NCBI GenBank assembly: GCA_015039315.1
Contig: WIDE01000126.1
Coordinates: 29,482 to 93,481 of the forward strand
DNA: 64,000 nt
From: Clavulina sp. PMI_390
Taxonomy: Eukaryota; Basidiomycota; Agaricomycetes; Cantharellales; Hydnaceae
Reading direction: 5' to 3'
Within the stretch, counting starts at the first letter, position 1. Each line of letters starts with the position of its first letter. The notes beneath the pieces are model-generated. The model did no database searches. It was not told the DNA's origin and worked only from the letters and a program-made list of their open reading frames with translations. Of this stretch, positions 1 to 13,700 are shown one piece after another. The position numbers and the translations under genes are program-made.

Positions 1-754
1 CGATACGAAAGAATAATCACATTGAGCTACTCGCGCGTCCGAGAAGAAAGTAATTAGAGCAATGTGACTCACCAGCAACGCAGTCCCCGAGATTTGCCAC
101 CCAGAGGTTCTCCTTCGCTTCGTCCACAAGAGCAATTAACACTGTCGTACCCCGCATACCGAGCAAGATCTTCTCGTGATTCTCACTGACGATCTTGTCT
201 ACGTCTAGGGCGCTCGTGCTGTTAATTCCACCCGGGAAGAGCGAGGTGACGCCCTTGATGATTTGATTGTCGAGTGAAAGAATTGTTTCGGCAAGGGTGG
301 ATGAGACTTGGTCTGGTGAAGGAGTGCCATTAGAAAAGAGTGTGGTGAGTGCCTCGGAAAGCATGTTGGGTAATGTGGACACTGCAAGGTCTGCGACTTC
401 ATGTCCTCCATGGCCTAGCGAGGTAAACGAAAGTTGAGTCAGTACGTCAAGAATGAATGGAGAAGGACAGAGAGGGATCATGAATATATGCGCACCATCG
501 AATACACCTGTGAGTGTCCCGACACCGGGGACTTCGAGAGAGAACAGCCTGTCTTGGCTAGCCTCTTTCTCTTCGAGACAAGGTTGGATCGTAACAGAGT
601 CGATCCTCAAGTCTCTCGAGAGCGAAACAGACTTGGCATGGGATGCTCGGACGAGTTGCTCGGATAGTTCTGGTTCTGGGACAGCAGTGTACCAGAATGG
701 GCCTTCGCCTGGCCAGCCCATGTCGGTTTGGAGGCGGGGACCAGTCAGGGGCAT
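1..754 (-). CDS. PP2C-type protein phosphatase, 5' part (cut by window edge)
   Basis: Protein serine/threonine phosphatase of the metal-dependent PP2C family, probably of the Ptc7 or pyruvate-dehydrogenase-phosphatase branch. The first exon ends in the codons for GVFDG; an intron of about 90 nt follows, and splicing restores the metal-binding motif DGHGGHEVADLA. Further on the sequence reads MRGTTVLIALVDEAKENLWV and then NLGDCVA, the usual PP2C strand with NLGD. A second GT donor lies just after NLGDCVA at about position 70, so the catalytic C-terminal half is beyond the left edge. I chose the ATG at 754, but no targeting sequence is visible there and the true start could lie upstream. It is divergent from the Rictor gene. 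The PP2C call is firm; the substrate is unknown, since the subfamily is inferred only from the WPGEGPFWY-like N-terminus and the style of the metal site. Confidence 0.85.
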
Positions 755-1257
755 CGTGCAAGTAATAGAGTGTGGATAGTGGGCGAGGAGTGATTGGCAC
801 TGGAGGGAGAGATGACAAGATGATTCTGGGGTAGATATATGCGCTGTGGTATAAGATTTGAGCGGATAGATAGGGTAGGGTGCTGGGCAGTGGGCACAAT
901 GAAGTGATCGAGCGAGTGGAGTCTCACACTACTTAGAGATTTAGATGGAGCAATTACGGGGATGGTCTCGATCAGCCACAGGGTTCAGGGTCTTTGTCGT
1001 CGTCGAATCGGCGTGTGTGATGTGGGCAAAGGGCCAGTCGCCGACACAGCACGCGGGTCAGGGCGGCACAGAATTAGAACAGGAACAGGGTTACTTGGCG
1101 GCGAACGAGGAACGCTATTCCAAGGCAAGGCAGTCGATGATGTGTGAGTACAATGTCTTTGCTTAGATTCTTTCCTACAACAGCGCATTCGTCTCACCTT
1201 TGATGCCTCTACGTCGTCGTCGCCGTCGATGTCGATGTCCCAGTGGTTCAACTTGAA
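755..1257. promoter_or_regulatory. Divergent intergenic region between PP2C and Rictor genes
   Basis: About 500 bp between the start of the minus-strand phosphatase and the first plausible ATG of Rictor. It must hold both promoters and the 5' leaders. Small open frames here match no recognised protein family and overlap each other on both strands. No clear TATA box was picked out. A 5' non-coding or small coding exon of Rictor could lie here. Confidence 0.4.
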
Positions 1258-4200
1258 ATGGCACTTCCCCCATTCAGTCGATGCTCCTGTGACCCCGACA
1301 ACAACACAGCCAAACACACTCCTCCTACCTCATCGTGCTCAGCCCTTCCCCGCATGCCCATCGCAGTGGAAACTGCCGGGCCACCGACGACCAATGCCGC
1401 TGGCGGTATGAACGTCGCCGCCGCTCTTCTCAACGCTAGCCAAAACGCCATGCTGGGTGCTGGCGGTGGTGCTGTTCCCAGTGCTGGTGGAACGCTGAAC
1501 GTGAACCCTGCCATGTTGGGCGTACCCGATCTTGCGGGGCTGGATGTGCAAGAACAAGTGCGCTCTACTCCTTAGTTTATCATTAACCATTGTTGCTCTC
1601 CAGCTCAACTGTCGCCATCTGGTTGCATTCCCCTTTGCTTGATTCTCCCAATTTGATAGCTCGAACTTCTCAGCAATCGCATGGGGGTTGAGACCCGCAT
1701 TAAAGAAGGAGCAGAGAACCTCCTTCAAGTCCTCGAAGCAGACCCCTCAGCCTCTCCATCCCATCCTAGCGACCCAAAAGACACCCAAAAGGACAAGGAT
1801 CTCCTCAAACAAGTCCGCTCTGAACTCCAGGCGTCCAAGCTCAAGATTGCGAATCTTGCACGAAGGATTGACCAAGTGAGGGAAGAGCTCCCCGGTTAGT
1901 CACTTTCTGTCATATGACTTCGTTGGAATGGCTGTCAATTGACCCGTTGCAATGGGCATACGTAGGACCCTCCGTTCGCAGGCCATCCCTCAACAATGGC
2001 AGAAATGGCGGTGTAAAGTACGCCCCCGCCAATGGACGTCGAAGGAACGGTAGTGTCTCCATATCCGCCCCGATCGACTTTCCCCGGGTGAAACGTCCCT
2101 CTGCCGCCGAACAAGGCAAGTCTGCACACCAAGCAACGTCGACCTCTCTTCCCCAATCTAATCATTCCTTTCGACTCTACTCCTTCTGTATCGACGCCGG
2201 TGCGGGCACACATATCACATCCTAATAGATGACATCCGAACCTCTCTCGCCCATGCGCATTCCCTCCTCACCACCATCACACAACTCAACACGCCTTATG
2301 CCCCCCAATCCATCACGCCGACACACACATCCCCCTCCCTCGCAGCCTTCCATCCTCCGGGTCCACCAGCCGGGTTGGCAGCGGCGTTTCCAGCGGATAC
2401 ACCGCCGTCCGTCATCAAAGCGCATGTCGCCAAGCGCGATCGTGAGCTCATCGAAGCGATGAATGACCTCGTCACTACGTTTGACAGGAATGTTCGAGTA
2501 AGGTGGCAGGTTGGTGTGGAGGGAGTCTGCAATGCGTAAGTGGGCCTGTCGAGTCTATTGGTTATCTTTCTTGCTACCTCCGCATCATGACCTGTACTAA
2601 TGTTTCTTCGTTTCGCTTAGTATATTGCCTTCACTATCAGACTCTTCGTCCAAAGAGGCACGAGCTGCTGCCTACCGCGTAATTCGCCATGCCATCGTGG
2701 ACTACGATTCAACCGCGGCATTCAGGCGCGCAGGCCTCGACTGGGCACTCGTCAGGTGGGTTTCTCCTCATCCTCTGAATCATCAAGATTGTCGCATCTC
2801 ATCCATCATCTGATCCATAGAACTCTCGCTCGTGATGCAAAGCATGGAGTGGAGAAGGAGCAAGCTTTCAAGCTAATTGGAACACTCCTTGAGCTCGCCA
2901 GACACTATCCATACGTCTCACCTCCATCTGGCGCCACTAGTTCTGCACCAAACCTGCCGAATGCAGTCTTCACGCCCGGTGCAGCCCCTGTTCCAATACC
3001 AGGAAGCGCCCCTCCCGCAGGCACCTTCACAACCTCCCCGCCCCCCTTCCACGCACCGGCCCCTCACTCTGCAGGCTTCAACCAGTCACCCATGGTGCCT
3101 CCCCATTCTAGGTCTCATTCACAGCATCAATATCAGCAGCAGCGACAAGCCGACGAGAATGAACGCGATGAATTCGACTACTTCCCGCTCTCCGACTCGG
3201 TTGTGCGTGCTGTTATTGCGGTTGCTGAGAATGCAGAGGATCCTTTTAGACTGGAATCTCTGGTGCTATTGGGAGAATTATGTGTGTTTTTCGATAGATC
3301 TCCGCAGATGCTCCTTATGCTGACCACCTGTCTACAGTACTATTCGATCCGGCCCTAGCACACCGCACAGGAGGGCTTCGACCGCTGCTCATCACCCTCG
3401 CCGACGCCTCCTCCGCTAACGCAAACCAAGGACAAGGAGGAGGCCAAGATCCATCCTCATCCTCCACCGCGCCCAACGCAATCGCCAACCTCGCACCGGA
3501 AATCGCGCTTGCGCTGCTCAGTGTTGTCGATCGTCCTGCGACGCGGGCTTACCTCGAGCGCGGCGTGGATCTGGAGATGGCTCTTGCGGGGTTCACGGAT
3601 GCGTATGGGAGGGGCAAAGGGGCTGCGAATGTGGAGCGGATGAGAGCGAGTGGGAAAGTGATTGTGATCATGTTGCGGAGTTGGAGTGGTGAGCTTTTTT
3701 TGTCCAACTCGTAATCTGTGCGGAGCAGAGGGAGCTAAACTGATAAACACTTTTTTTTTGCCTTACTTTTTTTTTCCTTCTTAGGACTAATGTACCTTTG
3801 CATGGATGATATGAAGGCGATCCGATCCCTCGTGGACACCTTGAGGATTCGTTCATTAGATACTAGAGTAAGCCTTACCCGCTCCCTGAGTCTGCTTTTC
3901 CACTTGATTCGACAACCCGAGCTGATTGGATGGTTGGCTATGAACCACAGGACGTCATCCTTGACATGTTCTTTGAAGTATTGAAGATCAAGACGCCCGA
4001 TTGGTATAATACATTCTTAGAGGGGCGTCGGCTGACGAGTGAGTGGCTCTCGGTCTTGCTGTCGATGGCACCTGCTGTAGCCTACTCTTACTAATTTGTC
4101 CCACGATTCAGTGTACCGCAAGCGCGAATCCCATGGTCATGGCCATGATCACCACGAGCACAGCCGGAATGGTCCTGGAGGGGGGAATGTGGCACCTCAT

Positions 4201-7200
4201 GGGGCACTCAAGTTGACGGACCAGTTCCTCGCCTTGTTACTCGTCATCATGAGCGATGCAGGACTTTGCGATGTGCGTACTCCCTAATTTTCTGGAGACT
4301 TTCTTCCTTCCACGCCCCAATTACATATTGATGCAGAGACTAATCCAACAATGTGCTGGCATCTAGGCCCTCATGGGGATTCTTGAGGAACAGGATTGTG
4401 ATTCCAACATTTCCCGCAAGGCCACGCTGCTCCTCGGAGAAATTCTTTACATGAGCAACCGGCTACTGCCGCTTTCTCAAGCTGCCAAGCTGCAGGTTCG
4501 TAGACTCCATCTTCATCCTCGCTGGCTTCCCTACTTATACTTTCACGTACAGTCTCTCCCTCAACTGTTCTCAAAAGCCGCAGCATACGGGGGCCCGATG
4601 ATGACACCCTCATCATCCTCCACAAACTCCAATCCTATCTCTGCTGCGTTCTCTTCTGCAGATAAGGGAAAGAACGATGGCAAATTTGGACGAGAGTTAG
4701 CGTCGACGGCCTTTGCAGCGATTGATTCTTTCAATAGGAATCGTGCGAGGCTCCAAAACAATAGTGTTGGAGCAGGAGGAGGCACCGGTGGAGGTGGAGT
4801 TGGTGCTGGGGGAAGAAGGGATCTGAAGCGCGGGAGGTGCGTCAATATTTCTATATGTTCTTTCCTGCACAGTCCAGTTGACAAGAGGTACTCATTCGCT
4901 CACCATGATCGTTCGTTCATTTGTAGAGCAAACTCAGTGGAAGACACCGTGCGGAGGGATCGGCGCCAGGTAGATCAGACAAGGATACAACATATTCTGC
5001 AGATGGACGACCGCACATTCCAGTCGTTTATTCTAGATACTCAGGTGTGTGGAAAGATTTACTCCCTATGGAGTTCCCACGATTAGTGCCGGTTGCAATT
5101 CGTTCATACTTGATACCTTCCATGACTCATGTTGCTGGTGGGCTGCAACAGGTCATGTCTCAAACCTCCCACACGAAATGGAATTTCGAAACCCTCACTG
5201 CCCTGGTTGAGGGCCCGCTCCTAAATCCAAAACGCCTCGAGGAAGCCCTGAAAGGTACACGATTTGGCAAGAAGCTTATGCCATTCTTCTGGCCAAGAAG
5301 TGGGAAATTCGCTACCCTAGAGAAAACTCCGGTGAGTTTACTTTTCTGCTTCATACCCGCTTGATTCCTTTGCTCGGTGAGCTGATTCGCTGTGATCCCC
5401 ACGATCCTTCTCCATGATTGCAAACCTTGGCTGAGTAGGAAAATGCAAAGTGGATACAGTTTGCTTGCTCATGGATTACGGTTCTTGTCACCAGTCGTGA
5501 TGGAGCAGGAATCCGGTTCCTCGGTGCTGAGGACGCCCTGATCCCACAACTGGCTTCTTGTTTTGCCGAGCTGTTACCGGTGCGTGCTATGCCATGATGC
5601 ATTCGAGCCACCATGCATAGTCTGAATTCCCTCTTATGTCTACTAGTTCCAAGGTGTTCCCGCCGTAGACCCCGTATTTTCCGCCAAGAAGGTTGAGACA
5701 ACACTCACGAGCGGATACTTTGACATTATTGGAGTTTTGAGCCAGTATCCTGAGGGTGTCGAGTATGCATCATAATTCTCGAGAATATTCGGCTCGTGCT
5801 AACTCAGACTACGCCTCACCATAGGTTAATGGAGCGCCATAAGCTGTTTACTGCATTCTATCATGTCACAGAACTCAGGAGTCGGCATGATTTGATTCGG
5901 GCCATTATCAAGTGCCTTGACTATACGATGTGAGCGCAGTCATTCCCTTCATCTGGTTCGTTAGAGCGCTAATGTTAGAGCGCATATAGGGATGGCCATT
6001 CCAGGATTGTTTTGTCGAAGGCCCTGACTTCAAGTACCAAAGTACGTCTCTGAAGCTGTCTGTTTTTTCAGCATCTCACATCAGACTCTTTATTGGTCAA
6101 ATTGACAGGATATCCGGATTGACGCGACCAAACACCTCGGGCAACTCATCAAAGCCTCGACACCAGCAAACGAGTGGACGCTTCGACTCCTGCTGACGCA
6201 ACTTTATGATCATGACACGGACGTTGCATCGCTCGCCATGCGGTATTTGGAGGATGTATGCCAAGATCTTGGCACCCTAGAGCTGGTGGTGAAAATGCAG
6301 CCGACACTTGATCATATGGGAGACGTGGGCCACTCACTCCTTCGAAAGTAAGTGCGAAGTAACTATACTCCAGACTGAGCGATTAGACATCGCGAGCGAC
6401 TTGCCGATGGCGTTATTTTCCCCTCATGATAGATTCATGGCCACCTCCGTTGGCTTTCGCTATCTGTATCATTCAGATTACATTGACCGCGAGCTCGAGA
6501 GTTGGTTCCATGTGAGTTGTCCCTGTTATATTGCGCATATCTATAGCGTATTGGCCTCCTGATCTACTTTCTAGGACCGCAACTTCGTCTATGTTGTTCA
6601 AGTAGAAACTTATCTAGCCTGGGCGCTGGGTCATACTGATGCTGAGGATAAGCGACTGCCGAGGTTGATATACACCATCATATTACCGTGCGGAAGTGCT
6701 TCTATCTGACTTGATCCGATCTTTGAATGCTTAGAGAAGTAGAAGACATGGTGCCGGCGCACTTCTATGGCGAGATGGCAAAATCCGCCCTCGGCTCTCA
6801 AGTACTGGCTGAGAAGGGCCACTTCAGCGAATTCTCGTATTTCATCCGGCAGCATGGACTTGAAGACGATGATATAGAGATCATCAACAAACTGAAGAGT
6901 GTTCTATGGGCAGTAGTGCGTGGCTATTCAAATTTCCGAAATCTCCCGGAAGGCGTTGCGAACCGGGCCATGCTTGCTGACTAGATCATGGTGTAGGGCA
7001 ACATTGGCGCAACTGTGGATGGTTTACTCTTCCTCGAGGAAGAGGAATTAGTTCCTGTTATTATCCAGATAGCGGAAGAATCGTTGGTCCTCTCCGTGCG
7101 TGGGTACGTTGCTCTCTTCGGGTCTCTTAGTTGCTGTTGTTGTCCTCATGACCTTGTGCCTAGGACGTGTTTCTATGTGCTAGGACTCGTAGCGACGACG

Positions 7201-9042
7201 GATCAAGGTGCAGATGTCCTAAGCGAGTATGGCTGGGAAGCGACGATGACTCCTCTTCGCACCGCAACTGGGCTATGTCTCCCTCAGGATATCATGCGGT
7301 TCCTTCATGTATGTGTGATTCTCCAATTCAACCTCGTTGATAATCGCATTCAGCGCCTACGTGGGGATGACGACGAACGCACTCTGATTGCATCCCAATA
7401 CCTCATACCTTGTCCCTTTTGCTAGATTCCGCCATGGGATCCTCCGTCTAGCCATTCAGCCTTGGGCGATCTCCCTGATCCTCTGCCATCGCCCGAACAA
7501 GTCGCCTCTGGGGAATACGGTCACGTTCACCTCAGCAAGCGAGCAGCGACAAGGATCAACTTGCAGGATCACGAGCGCGAAATATTGGACGCCATAAGCA
7601 ACCTCTCCAACACTGTCATCGCGAATGAGGCTGCGCGCTCCTTGAGTAGGTTAGTGCATTTCCTCTCAACGCGTAATTCCCTCCTGTCGAGGCTTCGCAA
7701 GTTCGGTTGTATCTGACGGGCTAGAACCACCTGGGTTTATTTTCTTCGATCCTGTGCTATTCTGGGGTTATTTGGCCCGCGTGCCTTCAACCACCTCCGG
7801 CTACCTTCGGTGTTCTTAACCGACCGATCTTGGCGACCGACGACGGATCCATCCATATGCGTCGATTCTCGATGCCATTCATCTGATCTCATTGACGTGC
7901 ACCCCCGCTTATCTGATTCACTCCCGTGCCATTTGTCTTCTACCCCTTGTCACAATTGGCGTGGTGGCTGCGCCAACTCTCGCTTGGTTGCTGGCTTCGT
8001 CGCCTCGTCGCTAACCTGGCATTGAAATAACCGTGCCGAATTGCGGATGCCTCACTTCTTTTGCAAATGTCGGCATAACCAACTCAACTGGCCACGAACG
8101 GGATCCTACCACCCCATACTAATGACTTTTGTGGGGACCATTGGATTCAGATTGAAGACTCGGTACCCTGCATCGTTCCACTCGGTGCCATTCCTGGCAC
8201 ACATTATGCGCACGCTCTCCACTGAGCGATATCGTTTGCCCGTCCGAAGATATGTACTCGATCAGCTGTTTGGGTCGTCCCCGCCTGCCGCCGGTGGTGG
8301 TGCTGGTGCCGGCGGTGCTTCCTCGTCTTCTATGGGCACGGCTCCTGCTGCACCTCCACCTGTGGATGAAGGCGAACTGATCCTCGACGCCGAGACTATG
8401 CGGGCTCTGCAGGACGAAGCAAGGAAGCTGGAAAGGGAAGCGCAAGCGTGGGACGAGGCGCAGGAGCGACGAAGGATGATGGTTGCTTCTGGGCGAGAGG
8501 AAGTAGATTCCCCCGAGGCAGAGATGGATATGGGGTCGCCCAAGCTGTACGTGAAGAATCCTGAGGGGTTGGATGTGGATCGAGCGCGAGCAGAGCTGGC
8601 AGCTGCTGCTGTTCACAGGTGGGAGGACGACATGGACGCTACGCCCATTGTGAATAGCGAAGGGAGAACATCCAATCCTATTCCTGATCCGATTCGTGCT
8701 CGTGCACATACTGCACCTCTTCCCCACACAACCACTGTTGGCAATATGACTTCCACGACAACGACTACTACAACGCCAGCCGATATCACCTCTCCTCCCC
8801 CGATGAATCCTGCGCCTGTAGATCCCAACGCGAATCAGCACCTTCCTCCCCTCCCACCGATACCCCCACCGCCGGCTGTTGATCCTAGTACTGCTGCTGC
8901 TGTTGCCGCGGAGCGGGAAAGACGCGCGGGCATAAGAGGTTCGGTCCTCGCCAAGTACGCGCCGGTGCGCAAGCCCCAGGCACCCGTGGGTGTCCCACGG
9001 ATGAGCGGGTTTGACGCGGGCGAGCCGGACGTTGAGGGGTAG
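1258..9042 (+). CDS. TSC11: TORC2 subunit Rictor (Tsc11/Avo3; S. pombe Ste20)
   Basis: Scaffold subunit of target-of-rapamycin complex 2, which phosphorylates AGC kinases at the plasma membrane. Conserved blocks appear in family order. An HR1-like helix pair starts near 1660 (LELLSNRMGVETRIKEGAE). The Rictor N-terminal repeats start near 2630 (KEARAAAYRVIRHAIVDYD) and continue at about 3790 (CMDDMKAIRSLVDTLRIR). The middle domain spans 4370-6900. The Rictor V domain at 7010-7310 reads GLLFLEEEELVPVIIQIAEE, then TCFYVLGLVATTDQGA and EYGWEATMTP. The C-terminal block DAISNLSNTVIANEAARSL is joined across a 501-nt intron to RLKTRYPASF and YRLPVRRYVLDQLF. A low-complexity tail of about 240 residues follows, rich in Pro, Ala and Thr. 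About 20 introns are inferred, giving roughly 1,800-1,950 residues. The start is uncertain: ATGs at 1258, 1354 and 1408 are in frame. The first intron is 1558-1659. Identity is firm. Confidence 0.93.
7650..8150 (+). other. Unusually long intron (501 nt) in Rictor gene
   Basis: Donor GTTAGT at 7650 follows the codons AARSLS(R). The acceptor TTCAG ends at 8150, with a good branch-site sequence TACTAATGAC near 8117. Splicing rebuilds the conserved Rictor string AARSLSRLKTRYP, so the boundaries are well supported. Other introns in this gene are mostly 50-100 nt. The insert shows no coding similarity that I recognise. Confidence 0.85.
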
Positions 9043-10706
9043 CCGTATGTCGCGGAGCGAGGGGTGGTTGGGTAACTACATCTGTATCTGTAACTGCCCA
9101 AGATACGCGAAGGAAGGAAAGGATCTGCAGTCTATAATTCGTTAGTGGATGATTCTCATCTTCGGTTTTTGGTTGGCCTTTTGGATGGGATCTGGTGTAT
9201 GTGTGTGTATATTTTTGTGCAGCGCAACGCACCGCACCGCAACACATTTTTTTTTCTTGTCGTGCGCGCAATTCGGACGAGGAATGCTTATTCATCGCGT
9301 ATGTGGGGATATATCAACATCGTCATCACTTGTACAATTGTAGGCACCAAATGGGGTTAAAGGCCGTATTCTGGGCTGTAGCCTACCGGTAAAGCCGTGA
9401 TCGTCGCGTAGGTGGGGGAAGGTAGCGGTGGTATTCAGGGTGACTCACAGGAGGTGTATCGATTCCCCTCTCATTTCATGATCATTGAGCAATGTGCACA
9501 GGTTAGCTTCGAGGTTGGAGCCCGAAATATGACGACATGTGCTCGCTGGGCGGTTCATTGATAGGAGGCTTTAAAAAAAGGCTGGCCAATCCGTTCTCCC
9601 TGGTATTCTGCTTTTCCCGTACACCAGATCGCTCTCGAGTCCGATCAAAGTGGGGCCAAACACATGGCAATGCATTAGTGTGTCACATGACTGTGACTGA
9701 GGACCCGAATGTTTTTCCACCCAATTTTGTCTCTCCGTTCTGAATGAACGAGGTCTTAGAATCAGTCGCCAACTTTTGCCTCCGTTGATAATGATAAGGA
9801 AAATCTACCACCTGGTCTGTATTCGGGCGCGGGTGTAACAAGGGGTAAAAGCTGCGCTAATGGCTAAATGGCGAGCTACGCCTGGCTGGTCCCTGACGGA
9901 CGGCAGGTTCCTCTCCCGACGACGGCGAGCTATTACCCGTCGGCACCTGACAACTGTTTCTACTAGGCTAGGCTGCTTGCCTTCACGACGGACACGACTT
10001 GCAGGCGAGCAGGCAGAGCGATGTAACAGATCGCCGAGCTGAGGCCGATCGGACCTGGCCGCCAATGCCATGCATTGTTATTTATTCTTTTTCTTTTAGT
10101 ATTCTTATTGAGGGATGGCCTTGTTACATGTATCGCATGTGATTGTCAGCTCCACTGAGCTCGTTATTCAAGAGCCCACTCAAGCCCCATTCAAAGCACT
10201 TATTTGTATAGTGGAGCACCGCGTGGGCTTTGGACGCGCCTCTCTCTCGCCTATGGCGATCGGGGCTTGGACCGCAACCTATACAGTTGGTCGCTAGACG
10301 CAAAGGTTAATTGAGTGTATGCTCGAAATAATAAATTGTATTGCGTAGTGTGTGTCTCTCAGCACACAGGGGGAATTCACTATCCGAGAAAGTGAGAGCG
10401 AATTCAGCGCCCATCCAAGGCCCGCTTCTGCTGGCTGGTATATTATCTGGCCCTCTCCCCTCGCCTCCATTTCTCCCGAGTGTTGTGCCCGCCTTCTCTG
10501 TCCGCCCCCTTGGCTCTCCGAGTCCGCTCACCCACTGCCACCCACCTCCCATCCTTCTTCCGCTACTACTTGTACTCTCTCGCTCGTGCTCTTGTGTGCC
10601 GGGCGTTCATTCGCTCCTTCCACTGACCGATATATCTTATCGCGTAACAGCCTGACCACTGAGAGCCAGAGTTCTGGTGACTCTCTGACAACCTAGACAT
10701 AGAACA
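9043..10706. other. Intergenic region, no gene recognised
   Basis: About 1.7 kb between the Rictor stop and the start of the seven-helix gene. Short open frames on both strands are not conserved-looking. The final 350 bp before 10707 are pyrimidine-rich on the plus strand, as expected for a basidiomycete promoter and 5' leader. I looked for tRNA A/B boxes and saw no convincing cloverleaf. Confidence 0.5.
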
Positions 10707-13700
10707 ATGGGGCTCCCAGCTGCTCCCTCCGTCAATGCCTTCCATGGTGAGTTCACCGTTATCAAATTCCGCTCCACTCGCGCTCACCGAAACCGAAACC
10801 CAAAACCAGCCATCGTCACTCCCCCATATATCATCGCGATGATAGTAACAGTCTTCCGGCTGTACTACCGCATCAAGCGTAAACTTGCGTGGTGGGATGA
10901 CCTGCTCATCGCGTTCTCCGCCCTCTGGGCTACTCTCCTCGTCATCTTCGTTTGGCTCTCCACCACACCGACGTTAACCCAGACGGTCAAAGTTGCCTCG
11001 TATTACATCTGCACATTCACATTTACTATGGCTGTGAGTGTCTCTAAAACTTTTTCTCTCTTCCCATCGTTGTTCCTCCTCGGCTGCATTCGCTTCGGTT
11101 TCGTCCCCTGTGGAGGTGTTTTCTCCTCGCCTCGCCTCGCTTAGCTTCGCTGCACTTGCCCCTCGTTCGTCGATCGTGGCAGTGTCCAGACAATGTTTAT
11201 GCGGCTTGCTGCTGCAAATAAATGTCGGCGAAGAGGATGAGCGAGGGAGAATCCATCAACACAACATAACATATGGAACTGGGTGGATCACTCCCGGGCT
11301 TAATCCAATACGAGATTAACTTTGCACGACGCGATGAACACAACTCTCCTCATCGCGTCATGCGGTCGATTCATCATTTCTCCTCTCCCTCTCCCTTGGG
11401 CGCTGAAACCCTCGGAGGTATTCCGGCCACTCGTTGCTACACTTTATTGGAGTATTTTTTTTTCTCTTGGATCCGGGGGGCCCACGGGTTGTTGTTTCCC
11501 AGTGCGATGGGATGGGCGCTCCATGTCACCCCATGTCACCGCACGTTCTCAGCGATTAGGTGACCTCATCGACACTCGGTGGCCGTCGGCGCGTCTATGA
11601 CGACCGACTAGACTTTTTGCTCTCTCTTTCTCGAATTTGTCTATTTTTTTTTGTTTCTTTTTGATTCCGAGCGTTGGGTACCGGTTCGGTCTTGGCCGGC
11701 GAGTCTTCCCAGCGCAGATTGTTCAATTATCTTTCATTTCTCTCTCCATCTGTCCTCGGTCGAGCGCATGTATACTCACAATTTACTTCTTTTTCTTGTC
11801 TCGGGTGTGCGCGTTTACAGAATTACTTTGCCCGCCTGTCGATCCTCATGGGTATTCTCCGAATTGCGCCTAACCCTCAGACGCGTATGGCCCTCAAGGC
11901 TATGGCCGTTCTCTTCGTCACCATCATGTCTGTGCTCATGGCCCAGAAGCTCTGGGTCTGCGAGGGTTCCTCGCAGGCGCGCCAGTGGAAGTCTGAGCCA
12001 GACCCCAGCTGTCATTTGGGAATGCAGGTTGCCTTGACCGAGTTGATCAGTGAGTACAGCATTTCGCACAATAAACTCTTTCATCGCACCGCATTGCATC
12101 GCTCGCCCCATCAGCGAACAATATGCTGGTCATCTTGTCAATTCTTCTTTATTACTCGCCTGTTGTTGGGTTGAGCGGCGCTTGGTCTGTCAATGTTGTT
12201 GGTTGTTCGGTTGCCATTTGTTCATTTTTCGAGCAATGTGCCTCTCTGTTGGGCTCCTGGTTACTCGCTCATGACTTGCTGACTGACGCTGATTGGTTTT
12301 TATTCATTGCTCACGAATAGCGGATATCATCTGTGATGCCTGCCTTGTGATCACTCCGCTTACGTTCCTGTCCCGGTCCAAGCTCAAGGCGTCCCAGAAG
12401 CGCAGGCTGTATGCCATCTTCGGCGCCAGCGTAGCAACCACCATTACTTCGATCGTCCAGGACTGGCTCATCCTGGCGGCTGGAGGGCTTCGCGAAGAGA
12501 CTGCCAGTCTTATTGAAGGTACGTTCCTGCACTACCAACCTTGTGCCTGCCTGCCCAACGATCGCGCCGCCGTTCATCATCGACTGATCATTATCTCTTC
12601 ATCTCTTCTTTATCTTTCACGCCCTCTTCCCACCGCATATTCGCCTCCGCTTTACATCACCTCCCGTTTCCGGATCACGTTTCTCAACGGCATCATTCAT
12701 TCATTTTTTGTCACATTGACATACGACTTCGTGGCTTGTTTCCTGATGGGGGCTCGCTCCGGACGCCTCGCCTAACTTTCCAACTACTCGGTTCACCTAC
12801 CTTGGAATCATCTACCCCTCCCTTGGCGACAACCATCCACCTCACGTTCGACTGATCTGTATGGTGATCAATGAATGGATCCGTAATGCCTCCACTTGCC
12901 CACTACTGCTCCCTTGTCCCAATAATTTTCATTATATTTCTCCGCATTTGTGCCACACACAGTCACGGTCGCCATTCTTGTTGCCAACTTGCCCGTGGTG
13001 GTCTCGTGGATCTGGCGTCTTCGCCGCGCCAAGCAGGAGGAAGAGACGTCCCGCTTCACGACAAACTACTCGCATGCCCGCCGCGCGCGTCCGGAGCGCA
13101 GCGGTGTCTGGGCTGCCAACACCAGCGAACTCATCTCTGAGTCCGAGCGCAACACCGCGACGGCTACCGCTGGAAGCCGTAGCGGTCTTGGCAGCGAGAT
13201 CCACCAAATGGGTGACGTCAAGCGCGGTATCCCTGTTGGAGCTGGTGGCAAGCGATCGTCTCGTCAACTCGCGGGTGATGTGCTTGACCTGCGCGCAGCA
13301 CGTAAAGGCGCCAAGGAGGATCCCAGGTTCGATGAAGACTTCGAGGACGAGGATGAGGACGAGAAGATGAACATCGCGGCGTTTGGTCTGGGTCCCACCA
13401 TGCCTCCATCTGAACTTGCGTCGTTCGACTCGTCTCACTCGCGCAAGGCACGCTCCCCAGGCCCCGGTCAGACCCAGTCACATACGCGCACAAGGTCGCG
13501 CGGCGCTGACGTCGATCTCGGTGGGTTCACTGTGTCCGCGATCTCGTACTCCGATGGTCGCGGTGGGCGACGCGATGCCGAGTTCGACATCGACATTGTC
13601 GATGATATCAACGAGGCCGCCGCTCCTGCTCCAGGGTATCACCACTCGTACCCGCCGCCTTCCGCCACTGGAACAGGTGCGATGCTAGCGTCCCCAGTCA

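Noticed and set aside
8119..8841. A 240-codon minus-strand open frame under the Rictor C-terminus
   Set aside because: Antisense shadow of GC-rich low-complexity coding sequence, rich in Arg and Cys, no family resemblance.
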